Shown: piece by piece, positions 7,823 through 15,151 of the stretch
How the letters are laid out: each line of letters begins with the position of its first letter
Numbering within the stretch: the stretch's first letter is position 1
NCBI GenBank assembly: GCA_002378125.1
Contig: DFRF01000134.1
Location: 1-24,967, forward strand
Origin: Rhodospirillaceae bacterium UBA3470
GTDB taxonomy: Bacteria > Pseudomonadota > Alphaproteobacteria > Rhodospirillales > Casp-alpha2
Length of the DNA stretch: 24,967 nt
Direction of reading: 5' to 3'
Program-made: the position numbers and the translations under genes
The notes under the pieces: model-generated
Seen by the model: only the letters and a program-made list of their open reading frames with translations
Database searches by the model: none
What the model was told of the DNA's origin: nothing

Positions 7823-9730
7823 TCAGGCGCTTGGGCGCCTCGCATCCTTAGCCTGTCGACGCACATGGCCCAACAATGCCGTCACAGCGGCCGGCGTCAC
7901 TCCGGATATCCGCGCAGCGGCACCAATAGTCGCCGGCCGGGCCGCCGTTAGCTTCGCATGCACCTCGTTCGACAGCCCCGAAATGTCATCAAAATCCAGA
8001 TCATCCGGGATGATCAGCGCAGCGTCGCGCCGAAAAGCCCTTATATCGGCCTCCTGGCGCTCCATGTGGCACTGGTAGAGCGCCTCGATTTCCAGTTGGG
8101 TCCGGATAGGCGTAGGCGTGTCCGCCAATTCCGGCCACAATTGGGTCAGACGAGCAAAATCTATCTCCGGGTACCCCAGCACCTCGAAGGCACTGCGCCG
8201 CGCGCCATCCTGGTTGATATTCAGGCCACAGTCTTTCAGTGCACTCGACGTCATGGCCAGCGCATCCAATTGCGCCCGGCTCGACTCAAGTGCTGTCATT
8301 TTCGCTTGGAATGCGGCAGAACGCGGCGTGCCAATGAGACCGGCAGCCGCGCCGCGGGGGGTCAGGCGCTGATCCGCATTGTCAGGCCGCAGGCGCAGCC
8401 GGTATTCGGCCCGCGAGGTGAACATGCGGTAAGGCTCCTGGGCACCTAGCGTCACCAGATCGTCGATCATCACCCCCATGTAGGCCTCGGCCCGATCAAG
8501 GATTATTGGCGCTCCGCCGCCGACCGCCTGCGCCGCGTTAGCGCCAGCTACAAGGCCTTGGGCCCCGGCTTCCTCATATCCGGTAGTGCCATTGATTTGG
8601 CCCGCCAAATAGAGCCCGGCGACACGCTGCGATTCCAATGTGGGCTTTAATTCGCGTGGATCAACGAAGTCGTATTCGATGGCATACCCCGGCTGCAGCA
8701 TGTGCGCGCCCTCGAGGCCCGGGATGGTTTTCAGAATCTCCAGCTGAACGTCCTTTGGCAGCGAGGTGGAAATGCCATTGGGATAAACCGTGGGGTCGTC
8801 CAGGCCCTCGGGCTCGAGAAAAATTTGGTGGCGCTCACGCCCCTCGAAACGCACGACCTTGTCTTCCACTGACGGACAATACCGCGGGCCAACCCCCTCA
8901 ATCTGACCGGAATACATAGCCGATTTATTGAGATTTTTGCGAATCAAGTCGTGGGTCGCCGGGGTCGTTCCGGTGATGTAACAAGCGAGCTGTGGCACGG
9001 TGATCCGATCGGTCATGTAGGAGAAGGGGGTCGGCGGATCATCGGCCAGCTGCGCCTCCAGACCGGCCCAGTCAATGGTCCGGCCATCAAGGCGCGGCGG
9101 CGTGCCGGTCTTCAGCCGCCCGAGGCGAAACCCCAGTCGCTTGAAGGTGTCGGCCAGCCCGATCGCGGGCGCCTCGCCGACGCGGCCCGCTGGTATCTGC
9201 ACATCCCCGACATGGATGAGGCCGCGCAGAAACGTGCCCGTCGTTACCACGACCGCACCACAGGTCAGCGTCCGGCCCGCCGCAGTCCGCACACAAGTGA
9301 CGCGCCCGGCGGGGCTCAACCGCAAATCCTCCACCGGTTCCGCTAAAATAGTCAGGTTCTGTTGCGCTCGAAGCAGGCCCTGAACAGCCTCTCGGTACAG
9401 CTTTCGGTCGGCCTGAGCCCGGGGGCCCCGAACCGCCGGCCCCTTTGACCGATTCAGCATCCGGAACTGAATCCCAGCCTGGTCGATAGCCCGGCCCATA
9501 ACCCCGTCCAAGGCATCAATCTCCCGCACCAGTTGGCCCTTGCCCAGCCCGCCAATGGCCGGGTTGCAGGACATTTCACCAATGGTCTCAATTCGGTGTG
9601 TCAACAACACCGTCCGAGCGCCCGCGCGAGCCGAGGCTGAGGCGGCTTCACATCCGGCGTGGCCCCCCCCAATGACGACAACATCCCACGTTTTCGATGT
9701 TGTGCCTTGTGGATAATCCTGTTGATTCAT
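7823..9730 (-). CDS. mnmG: tRNA uridine-5-carboxymethylaminomethyl modification enzyme MnmG (GidA)
   Basis: An FAD-dependent enzyme that acts with MnmE to put the carboxymethylaminomethyl group on U34 of tRNAs. The FAD-binding Rossmann motif IGGGHAGCEAA starts at residue 20. Other family blocks are EMSCNPAIGGLGKGQLVREIDALDG, LKTGTPPRLDG and PGYAIEYDFVDPRELKPTLE, with GLYLAGQINGTTGYEEAGAQG, FTSRAEYRLRLRPDNAD and a helical C-terminus after them. Starting at ATG 9730 gives 635 residues, the usual length. The frame stays open upstream through the parS site, but that stretch has no family match. A TTGACT/TACATT promoter places transcription start at the ATG itself, so this may be a leaderless message. 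Confidence 0.97.
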   Translation of the reverse strand: MNQQDYPQGTTSKTWDVVVIGGGHAGCEAASASARAGARTVLLTHRIETIGEMSCNPAIGGLGKGQLVREIDALDGVMGRAIDQAGIQFRMLNRSKGPAVRGPRAQADRKLYREAVQGLLRAQQNLTILAEPVEDLRLSPAGRVTCVRTAAGRTLTCGAVVVTTGTFLRGLIHVGDVQIPAGRVGEAPAIGLADTFKRLGFRLGRLKTGTPPRLDGRTIDWAGLEAQLADDPPTPFSYMTDRITVPQLACYITGTTPATHDLIRKNLNKSAMYSGQIEGVGPRYCPSVEDKVVRFEGRERHQIFLEPEGLDDPTVYPNGISTSLPKDVQLEILKTIPGLEGAHMLQPGYAIEYDFVDPRELKPTLESQRVAGLYLAGQINGTTGYEEAGAQGLVAGANAAQAVGGGAPIILDRAEAYMGVMIDDLVTLGAQEPYRMFTSRAEYRLRLRPDNADQRLTPRGAAAGLIGTPRSAAFQAKMTALESSRAQLDALAMTSSALKDCGLNINQDGARRSAFEVLGYPEIDFARLTQLWPELADTPTPIRTQLEIEALYQCHMERQEADIRAFRRDAALIIPDDLDFDDISGLSNEVHAKLTAARPATIGAAARISGVTPAAVTALLGHVRRQAKDARRPSA

Positions 9731-9736
9731 GGCCGA

Positions 9737-9765
9737 AATGTAGGGGCCAATCGGGGCGAAGTCAA
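9737..9765 (-). promoter_or_regulatory. mnmG promoter, predicted leaderless transcript
   Basis: On the minus strand TTGACT (9765-9760) is followed after exactly 17 bp by TACATT (9742-9737). Six more bases precede the mnmG ATG at 9730, so the predicted +1 coincides with the A of the start codon. No Shine-Dalgarno sequence is present. The upstream parS site lies 30 bp before the -35 box. Confidence 0.55.
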
Positions 9766-9794
9766 CGAAACGGGCCCATCGGTCGGCTTGTGGA

Positions 9795-9810
9795 TGTTTC
9801 ACGTGAAACA
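9795..9810. promoter_or_regulatory. parS: parS centromere site (mnmG-mnmE gap)
   Basis: A second perfect TGTTTCACGTGAAACA, 12 bp past the mnmE stop codon and 65 bp before the mnmG start. It is identical to the copy at 7798-7813 and about 2 kb from it, with mnmG between. Confidence 0.96.
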
Positions 9811-9821
9811 ACGTCCACAGG

Positions 9822-11165
9822 TCATTTGCCAATGCAGAAATCTCGAAATATAACGTCCAGTAGATCTTCGACATCGACCCGGCCTGTGATGCGCGCCAGG
9901 GCCCGAACTGCAACCCGCAAATCTTCGCCGGCGATCTCCGGGTGGACCAGTCGGTCGGTCCGCGCCTCGAACGCCGCCAGCGCGTCGGCACAAGCGCTTA
10001 AGGCTTCCCGGTGGCGTGCTCGCGTAATCACCGGCATGGCGCCGGATTGAAGGCTAGTCGCCGCTGTCGCGCCAATGGCGCCCAGAAGCTCGCCCATCCC
10101 GGCACCAGTCTTCACAGAGACGCCATATACTGGGACGCCGCCCGGCCCGCCACCCAGGGAAGTGGCCCGAAGGTCTACCTTGTTCACGGCGATCAGGCAG
10201 TTTCCCGTTAACAGCTCGGAAAAGGCTGGCCACGCCGCCGGCCAAGCCGTTGCTTCGAAGACCACCAGTCGCAAGTCGGCCTCCCCCGCCCGTTGCCGCG
10301 CCCGGCGCATTCCCTCACACTCAATGGCCTCGTCGCTGTCGCGCAAGCCCGCCGTATCTGCTGCAATAACCGGGTAACCACATAAGTCCAAATGCACCTC
10401 CAGAACATCCCGGGTCGTGCCCGCCGTATCCGCGACAATGGCCACATCTCGCGCCGCCAGAGCGTTCAGCAGGCTCGATTTCCCCGCATTGGGCGGTCCA
10501 ATGATCGCTAAGCGCAGTCCATCACGCAACCGCTCGCCGGCTCCGCCATCCACAAAATGGATGGCCATTTCCTCGCGCAGCGCCGAGACCGCTGATTGCG
10601 TCGCGCGCTCCAGATCCTTCGGTAATTCCTCATCAGAAAAGTCCAGGGCCGCCTCCCAATGGGCAAGTGCGGTCACCAGTCGTTCGCGCCAATCATCACA
10701 CAGTCGCGCCAGTGCGCCGCCGCCCTGGCGGAGGGCCTGCCGGCGCTGGGCTTTAGTTTCCGCATCAATCAGGTCACCAATGGCCTCGGCGCCAGTCAGA
10801 TCCATTCGGCCGTTCTCAAAGGCCCGTCGAGTGAACTCGCCGGGCTCAGCCATCCTAAGCCCTGTTTGGCGCCCCAGGGCCCCAATAACGCCGTCGATAA
10901 CCGCCAAGCCGCCGTGCACGTGAAACTCCACCACGTCCTCACCTGTAAAGCTTTGGGGCCCGCGAAAGCCCAAACACAAGCCGTCATCCAGCACCTCACC
11001 GCTTTCGGGGTCAGTAACGGCACAGCGCACTGCCCGGCGATCCAGCGGCGGCCGACCGATCATCGCCCCTGCACTCGCCCACGCCGCGGGTCCCGAGAGC
11101 CGGATCACAGCGATCCCGGCCCGCCCACGGCCGCTGGACAGGGCATAAATGGTCTCTGCCATCAT
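9822..11165 (-). CDS. mnmE: tRNA modification GTPase MnmE (TrmE)
   Basis: A dimeric GTPase that works with MnmG on wobble-uridine modification of tRNA. The 447-residue product has an N-terminal folate-binding domain (TIYALSSGRGRAGIAVIRLSG, then GEFTRRAFENGRMDLTGAEA). The embedded G domain carries GPPNAGKSS near residue 220, DTAGTTRD, the DTAGLRD switch region and NKVD. The invariant C-terminal FCIGK supplies the catalytic Cys. Two ATG codons stand in tandem (11165 and 11162) and either could be used. It is the first gene of the mnmE-mnmG-rsmG-parA-parB run; a structured inverted repeat lies about 30-70 bp upstream. Confidence 0.97.
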   Translation of the reverse strand: MMAETIYALSSGRGRAGIAVIRLSGPAAWASAGAMIGRPPLDRRAVRCAVTDPESGEVLDDGLCLGFRGPQSFTGEDVVEFHVHGGLAVIDGVIGALGRQTGLRMAEPGEFTRRAFENGRMDLTGAEAIGDLIDAETKAQRRQALRQGGGALARLCDDWRERLVTALAHWEAALDFSDEELPKDLERATQSAVSALREEMAIHFVDGGAGERLRDGLRLAIIGPPNAGKSSLLNALAARDVAIVADTAGTTRDVLEVHLDLCGYPVIAADTAGLRDSDEAIECEGMRRARQRAGEADLRLVVFEATAWPAAWPAFSELLTGNCLIAVNKVDLRATSLGGGPGGVPVYGVSVKTGAGMGELLGAIGATAATSLQSGAMPVITRARHREALSACADALAAFEARTDRLVHPEIAGEDLRVAVRALARITGRVDVEDLLDVIFRDFCIGK

Positions 11166-11197
11166 GGTCTATCCGCCCTCAAATCGATCCCACGCCC

Positions 11198-11236
11198 ACC
11201 AAGACTGAGGGCTCGACAGACGAATCTGTCCTTGGT
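11198..11236 (-). other. Nested inverted repeat in the mnmE upstream region
   Basis: GACAGA (11215-11220) and TCTGTC (11225-11230) pair around a CGAA loop (TTCG when read on the minus strand). Directly outside are ACCAAG (11198-11203) and CTTGGT (11231-11236), with 11 unpaired bases on one side only. The result would be a 12-bp bulged hairpin in the mnmE 5' untranslated RNA if transcription starts upstream. Its function is unknown. It has no T-tract, so it does not look like a terminator. Confidence 0.35.
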
Positions 11237-11333
11237 GTTATTGCGGCCGCTTCGATGTTGCATCGTTCTCCCGCGGTCCGGCCAACTTCGCCGCTCGCCA
11301 AAATAATTCAGGCCGACATTACTCCGCAGAACT

Positions 11334-11477
11334 TCAGTCGACATTAATACTGATTTTCATGAATATGTATCCTTTTCGCGACAGCTGGGCCCGCTGGCCA
11401 GTCGAGAAATGGTGGTTGTTTTCCCGCGTGTAAATTCCAAAATAAGCGACACCGGCGAGGGACGCAATCCAGCCCAT
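11334..11477 (-). other. Unassigned short open frame in the mnmE-qor gap
   Basis: A 47-codon frame starting at ATG 11477 would encode MGWIASLAGVAYFGIYTREN followed by a basic tail ending KISINVD. The frame stays open upstream to about 11537, where it runs antisense to the DUF255 pseudogene. I do not recognise it. It may be the 3' remnant of a lost gene or chance. The rest of 11237-11490 holds nothing I can support. Confidence 0.2.
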
Positions 11478-11490
11478 GTCATAGTCGCCG

Positions 11491-11935
11491 CCCACGAGAC
11501 ATAACGGCCTCGCTGACGAAACCAGCCCCTTCCGGCTTCAACACGAAGATGACCCGTCCACTGGTGCAATTATGGCGACGCCACCTTTCGGGCGCCAAAG
11601 GGTGGGGACAGACCGATACTCTTGTTGGTTTGGTGCACGGCCTGCCACTTGTGCCGCGTTATGGCCCGCGAAAGTTTCGAGGTCGGCGGCACCGTCACGA
11701 TCATAAAAGAGTTATTTGTCAACATCACGATCGACCGCGAAGAGCGGCCCAACGTAGGTTCCATATAACGATCCGCCCTCGGCATGATGGGGAAAATTGG
11801 CGACTGGCCGCTGACCATATTCCTCACCACGAATGGGGAGCCCTATTAGGGGGCACCTACTTTCCAACTACCGCATGCCGTGGTCGGCCCGGGTCCCATG
11901 ATGTGCTGGCGCCTGCGGGACAAGCCGCATCCCCG
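11491..11935 (+). pseudogene. Degraded N-terminal fragment of a YyaL/DUF255 (SPATA20-like) thioredoxin-domain gene
   Basis: Read across frames, this stretch matches the N-terminus of the DUF255 family in order. Frame 1 from 11503 gives NGLADETSPFRLQHEDDP. Frame 3 from 11553 gives PVHWCNYGDATFRAPKGGDR, PILLLVW, the CXXC segment CHLCRVMARESFE (Cys codons at 11643 and 11652) and ITIDREERPNVGSI. The same frame then gives SALGMMGKIGDWPLTIFLTT, and frame 2 gives GGTYFPTTACRGRPGSHDVL. It is broken by an apparent 1-bp loss near 11553-11558, TAA at 11766 where the family has Tyr, TAG at 11847, a second frameshift near 11850, and a missing start codon. Intact relatives have roughly 650-700 residues; only about the first 140 remain here. 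Confidence 0.85.
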
Positions 11936-12010
11936 CCATCCGACCCTGACACCGGGCCATGGGCGGCGGGCACAAGCTGACGGGCATATCCGGTGGTGTC
12001 GGATAAAAAT

Positions 12011-12026
12011 AGGAGGCCTTCCTCCT
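12011..12026 (-). terminator. Possible intrinsic terminator read on the minus strand
   Basis: AGGAGG (12011-12016) and CCTCCT (12021-12026) form a 6-bp stem with a 4-base loop. On the minus strand the hairpin is followed by ATTTTTAT (12010-12003). No minus-strand gene ends nearby; the nearest upstream is rho (ends 13218), with qor antisense between. The stem is short, so this is tentative. Confidence 0.3.
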
Positions 12027-12171
12027 GAAACTCGAAGGGACCATATTCCTCTGAAACAAAACTGTTTCCACATTCATAAATCGAAAACTAGTTGCTCTGA
12101 GCAGCAGCGCTTCGCAAACTATCTCTCATCTACACAGGAAACATCCGATTGATCAAATTAAGGAGGACACC

Positions 12172-13146
12172 ATGACCAAGGCCATTCGCATTCACGAATA
12201 CGGCGATGCCGACAACATGACGTGGGAAGACGTCGACGTGGGCGCACCAGGAGAGGACGAGGTTCGCGTCAAACACACTGCCGTTGGCTTAAATTTCATT
12301 GATATTTATCAACGCACGGGCCTTTACGACATCGGCGCATTGCCGGCAACGTTGGGCATGGAGGGAGCCGGCGTCATCGAAGAGGTCGGCGCCAGTGTTG
12401 ATGGTTTTGCCGCCGGCGACAGGGTGGCCTATGCCATGGGCCTCGGCGCATATTCGGAGTCGCGCCTGATGACCACGGACCGCCTAGTCAAGTTGCCCGA
12501 CGGTATCAGCGACGACACCGCCGCGGCGATGATGCTACAGGGCATGACCGCCCAATACTTGTTGAAAAGTTCCTATGCCGTAAAGGCCGGCGACACGATT
12601 CTGATCATGGCGGCCGCCGGCGGGGTCGGACAAATCCTCAGCCAGTGGGCCAAAAGTCTGGGCGCCACCGTCATTGGTTGCGTCGGATCCGAAGCCAAGG
12701 CAGAATTAGCGAAGGCTGCCGGGTGCGACCATACCATTCTATACAATTCCGAAGACATTGCCGAACGCGTCCTCGACATCACCGACGGTGCGGGGGTTCC
12801 CGTGTCCTATGATTCCATCGGTCAGGCCACCGTACAGGCATCGCTTGACAGTCTGAAGCCGGCTGGGGTTTTCATTTCCTTCGGTAACGCCTCTGGACCG
12901 ATCACCGATTTCAATCCGGGCGTCCTAGCCATGAAGGGATCGCTTTACATGCAGCGGCCGACCCTCGCGACGTATACGCGGAATCGTGAATTGCTGAATG
13001 CCGCCGCCGGCGACTTGTTCGACGTGGTCGCTTCCGGGGCCGTCAGCATCAACATTGGCCAGACCTATCCACTGGCCGAGACAGTTCAGGCACACAAGGA
13101 TTTGGAGGGTCGCAACACCACTGGCTCATCAGTCCTCATCCCCTAA
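12172..13146 (+). CDS. qor: NADPH:quinone oxidoreductase (zinc-free MDR family)
   Basis: A 324-residue medium-chain dehydrogenase/reductase of the quinone-reductase type, probably reducing quinones or enones with NADPH in the cytoplasm. It has the N-terminal catalytic block VGLNFIDIYQRTGLY, then LGMEGAGVIEEVG. The nucleotide-binding motif AAAGGVG is at residues 147-153, and SYDSIGQATVQASLDSLKPAGVFISFGNASG follows. The structural zinc cysteines of alcohol dehydrogenases are absent. A strong AGGAGG site (12161-12166) precedes the ATG by 5 bp. It is the only plus-strand gene between the minus-strand mnmE and rho groups and is convergent with rho. A short palindrome TGCTCTGAGCA at 12093-12103 could be an operator, but that is speculative. 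The exact substrate cannot be inferred. Confidence 0.9.
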   Translation: MTKAIRIHEYGDADNMTWEDVDVGAPGEDEVRVKHTAVGLNFIDIYQRTGLYDIGALPATLGMEGAGVIEEVGASVDGFAAGDRVAYAMGLGAYSESRLMTTDRLVKLPDGISDDTAAAMMLQGMTAQYLLKSSYAVKAGDTILIMAAAGGVGQILSQWAKSLGATVIGCVGSEAKAELAKAAGCDHTILYNSEDIAERVLDITDGAGVPVSYDSIGQATVQASLDSLKPAGVFISFGNASGPITDFNPGVLAMKGSLYMQRPTLATYTRNRELLNAAAGDLFDVVASGAVSINIGQTYPLAETVQAHKDLEGRNTTGSSVLIP

Positions 13147-13217
13147 ACGCTGTTAGGTTTGCGGTGCATTTTAGGATTGCACGGGGGAGCGCCTTATAGA
13201 TCTCCGCGCGGCTTCGA

Positions 13218-14474
13218 TTAGGTGTTCATGGAATCGAAGAAATCGTCATTGTTCTTTGAATGTTTGAGCTTATCCAATAGGAAATCCATGGCATCGGTAA
13301 CGCCCATTGGCATTAGGATTCGGCGCAGTACCCACATTTTTGACAATGTGCCTTGGTCGACCAGAAGCTCTTCTTTGCGGGTCCCAGACTTGGTGATATC
13401 AATACTCGGCCAGGTACGTTTGTCAGAAAGCTTACGATCCAGAATTATCTCAGAGTTGCCGGTGCCTTTGAATTCTTCGAAGATCACCTCATCCATGCGC
13501 GAGCCCGTATCAATCAGCGCGGTAGCGATAATCGTCAGCGACCCGCCTTCTTCAATGTTTCTCGCAGCCCCAAAGAAACGCTTCGGGCGCTGTAGGGCGT
13601 TAGCGTCCACACCACCAGTCAAAACCTTACCACTAGATGGCACCACGGTATTGTAGGCGCGCGCCAATCGCGTAATCGAGTCCAATAAGATCACCACGTC
13701 GCGTTTATGCTCCACAAGGCGCTTGGCTTTCTGGATAACCATCTCCGTGACCTGGACGTGACGTACAGCGGGTTCGTCAAAGGTCGAGCTGATGACTTCG
13801 CCTTTCACTGATCGCGCCATGTCCGTTACTTCCTCGGGACGTTCGTCGATCAGCAGCACGATCAAGTAACATTCTGGATGGTTCTCCGAAATAGATTGCG
13901 CGATATTCTGCAGCATGACCGTTTTCCCGGTCCGGGGCGGCGCCACGATCAGTGCGCGCTGTCCCTTACCCACCGGCGTGATGAGATCGAGGACGCGGCT
14001 GGTTGGGTCTTTGTGTTCCGGATTACCAATTTCCATATCAAGGCGCTCATCGGGATAGAGCGGCGTCAGGTTGTCGAAGTTGATCCGATGCTTAACTTCC
14101 TCTGGATCGGCAAAGTTAACCAGGTTCACCTTCAACAGAGCAAAATACCGCTCACCATCCTTCGGCGCGCGGATTTGACCCTCCACTGTATCCCCGGTCC
14201 GGAGGCCAAAGCGGCGAATCTGGCTAGGCGAAACGTAGATGTCATCAGGCCCGGCCAAGTAGTTGGCTTCCGGGTTCCGAAGAAAACCAAACCCATCCTG
14301 CAGCACCTCGAGGACACCATCACCGAAGATTGCCTGATCATCATCCGCGAGGTGTTTGAGGATAGCGAACATCATGTCCTGTTTGCGCAGCGTGCTCGCA
14401 TTCTCTACGCCTAATTCCTCGGCAAATGACAACAGTTCGGTTGGGGTTTTGGATTTCAGGTCTTTCAAATTCAT
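13218..14474 (-). CDS. rho: Transcription termination factor Rho
   Basis: A hexameric RNA helicase that terminates transcription at rut sites. The 418-residue protein has the N-terminal Rho_N helices (NLKDLKSKTPTELLSFAEELGVEN) and the cold-shock-like RNA-binding domain (GVLEVLQDGFGFLRNPEANYLAGPDDIYVSPSQIRRF). The RecA-like motor has the Walker A sequence APPRTGKT near residue 180, LIDERPEEVTDM, the Walker B-type VVILLDSITRLARAYN and a GGVDANALQRPKRFFGAARN loop. The length matches the family. It is the last gene of the minus-strand heme group but is separated from hemJ by 227 bp, which holds its own candidate promoter and a C-rich leader suggesting autoregulation. It converges on qor across a 71-bp gap with no convincing terminator. 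Confidence 0.98.
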   Translation of the reverse strand: MNLKDLKSKTPTELLSFAEELGVENASTLRKQDMMFAILKHLADDDQAIFGDGVLEVLQDGFGFLRNPEANYLAGPDDIYVSPSQIRRFGLRTGDTVEGQIRAPKDGERYFALLKVNLVNFADPEEVKHRINFDNLTPLYPDERLDMEIGNPEHKDPTSRVLDLITPVGKGQRALIVAPPRTGKTVMLQNIAQSISENHPECYLIVLLIDERPEEVTDMARSVKGEVISSTFDEPAVRHVQVTEMVIQKAKRLVEHKRDVVILLDSITRLARAYNTVVPSSGKVLTGGVDANALQRPKRFFGAARNIEEGGSLTIIATALIDTGSRMDEVIFEEFKGTGNSEIILDRKLSDKRTWPSIDITKSGTRKEELLVDQGTLSKMWVLRRILMPMGVTDAMDFLLDKLKHSKNNDDFFDSMNT

Positions 14475-14520
14475 GTTCAGGTTCCGGATCGGTCGGGTAA
14501 GGAGGGGGCGTGGGGGATTT
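14475..14520 (-). promoter_or_regulatory. rut-like C-rich leader immediately before rho
   Basis: In the rho mRNA sense, the 46 bases just before the start codon contain 23 C and only 6 G, including runs of five C. High C with low G and little structure is the composition Rho binds. Autogenous Rho-dependent attenuation in the rho leader is known in E. coli, and this leader fits that scheme. Confidence 0.4.
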
Positions 14521-14644
14521 ACGGAAAGCTGCGGTTCAACCCTTGCGGATCGGCACCGGGCGCAGGGCCCGAGGAAGATTTGGTCTTTCCATAGATTTCG
14601 GTGATTGCCGGAACTAATGAAGTTGATCCCGACGAAGAGCAGTC

Positions 14645-14673
14645 ACCATTACCGAAAGGCCCAACCGTGTCAA
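14645..14673 (-). promoter_or_regulatory. Candidate rho promoter
   Basis: A perfect TTGACA lies on the minus strand at 14673-14668 in the hemJ-rho gap. The best -10 after 16-17 bp is weak (TAATGG or AATGGT at about 14651-14645). If real, it gives a leader of about 165 bases. Confidence 0.35.
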
Positions 14674-14701
14674 TTGGAACTTTCATGATAGAACAAAGGC
14701 T

Positions 14702-15151
14702 TCAGAGGGGCTGTACAACAGCCATGATGATGATCACAACCATCAGGATGGTGGGCGCCTCGTTGGCAATCCGATAGAATTTCTGCGACCGCGTGTTTCG
14801 GTCAGCCTCAAAAGCCTTGCGCCATTTAGCCATCTCGCCGTGCGCAATTGACATGAACACTACGCAGACCAGCTTAATGATCATCCAGGGCTGCGACCAC
14901 AGCACATCGCCGCTGGCCGCCAGCATAGTCAACCCAAAAACCCATGACGAAATCATCGCCGGATTGATGATCAGGCGAAGCAGTCGCCGTTCCATTACCT
15001 TCAGAGTTTCCGATAATTCCGACCCCGTTTCTGCGTCGCAATGATAAACAAACAATCGGGGCAAGTAGAGCATGCCAGCCATCCAGGCCATCACGCTGAT
15101 CATGTGCAGCGCTTTTACCCACAGATACGCCTCGCCTGATAACTCGATCAT
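14702..15151 (-). CDS. hemJ: Protoporphyrinogen IX oxidase HemJ
   Basis: A small membrane oxidase (149 residues) that converts protoporphyrinogen IX to protoporphyrin IX, the substrate of the neighbouring ferrochelatase. Four hydrophobic segments are visible. The first contains the conserved His (residue 16) in WVKALHMISVMAWMAGMLYLPR, and a later one contains the conserved Lys in WMIIKLVCVVFMSIAHG. The family's NPAM segment follows RRLLRLI. The ATG at 15151 overlaps the hemH stop as TGATG, so I chose it over the GTG one codon upstream. HemJ is the usual oxidase in alphaproteobacteria that lack HemG and HemY. Confidence 0.94.
   Translation of the reverse strand: MIELSGEAYLWVKALHMISVMAWMAGMLYLPRLFVYHCDAETGSELSETLKVMERRLLRLIINPAMISSWVFGLTMLAASGDVLWSQPWMIIKLVCVVFMSIAHGEMAKWRKAFEADRNTRSQKFYRIANEAPTILMVVIIIMAVVQPL

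Noticed and set aside
9731..9991. 87-codon N-terminal extension of mnmG
   Set aside because: It would translate the parS site and the end of mnmE, has no family match, and the normal MnmG start fits ATG 9730 with a promoter directly before it.
10659..11306. 215-codon plus-strand frame opposite mnmE
   Set aside because: It is a shadow of the mnmE coding strand with no recognisable domain.
11549..11980. 143-codon plus-strand open frame in the mnmE-qor gap
   Set aside because: It is composed mostly of a shifted frame of the DUF255 wreck. Only its GGTYFP section is the true frame, and it has no ribosome site or family of its own.
14491..14515. Possible G-quadruplex on the plus strand before rho
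   Set aside because: There are only three G runs of three or more with uneven spacing. The C-rich mRNA explanation (rut site) is simpler.
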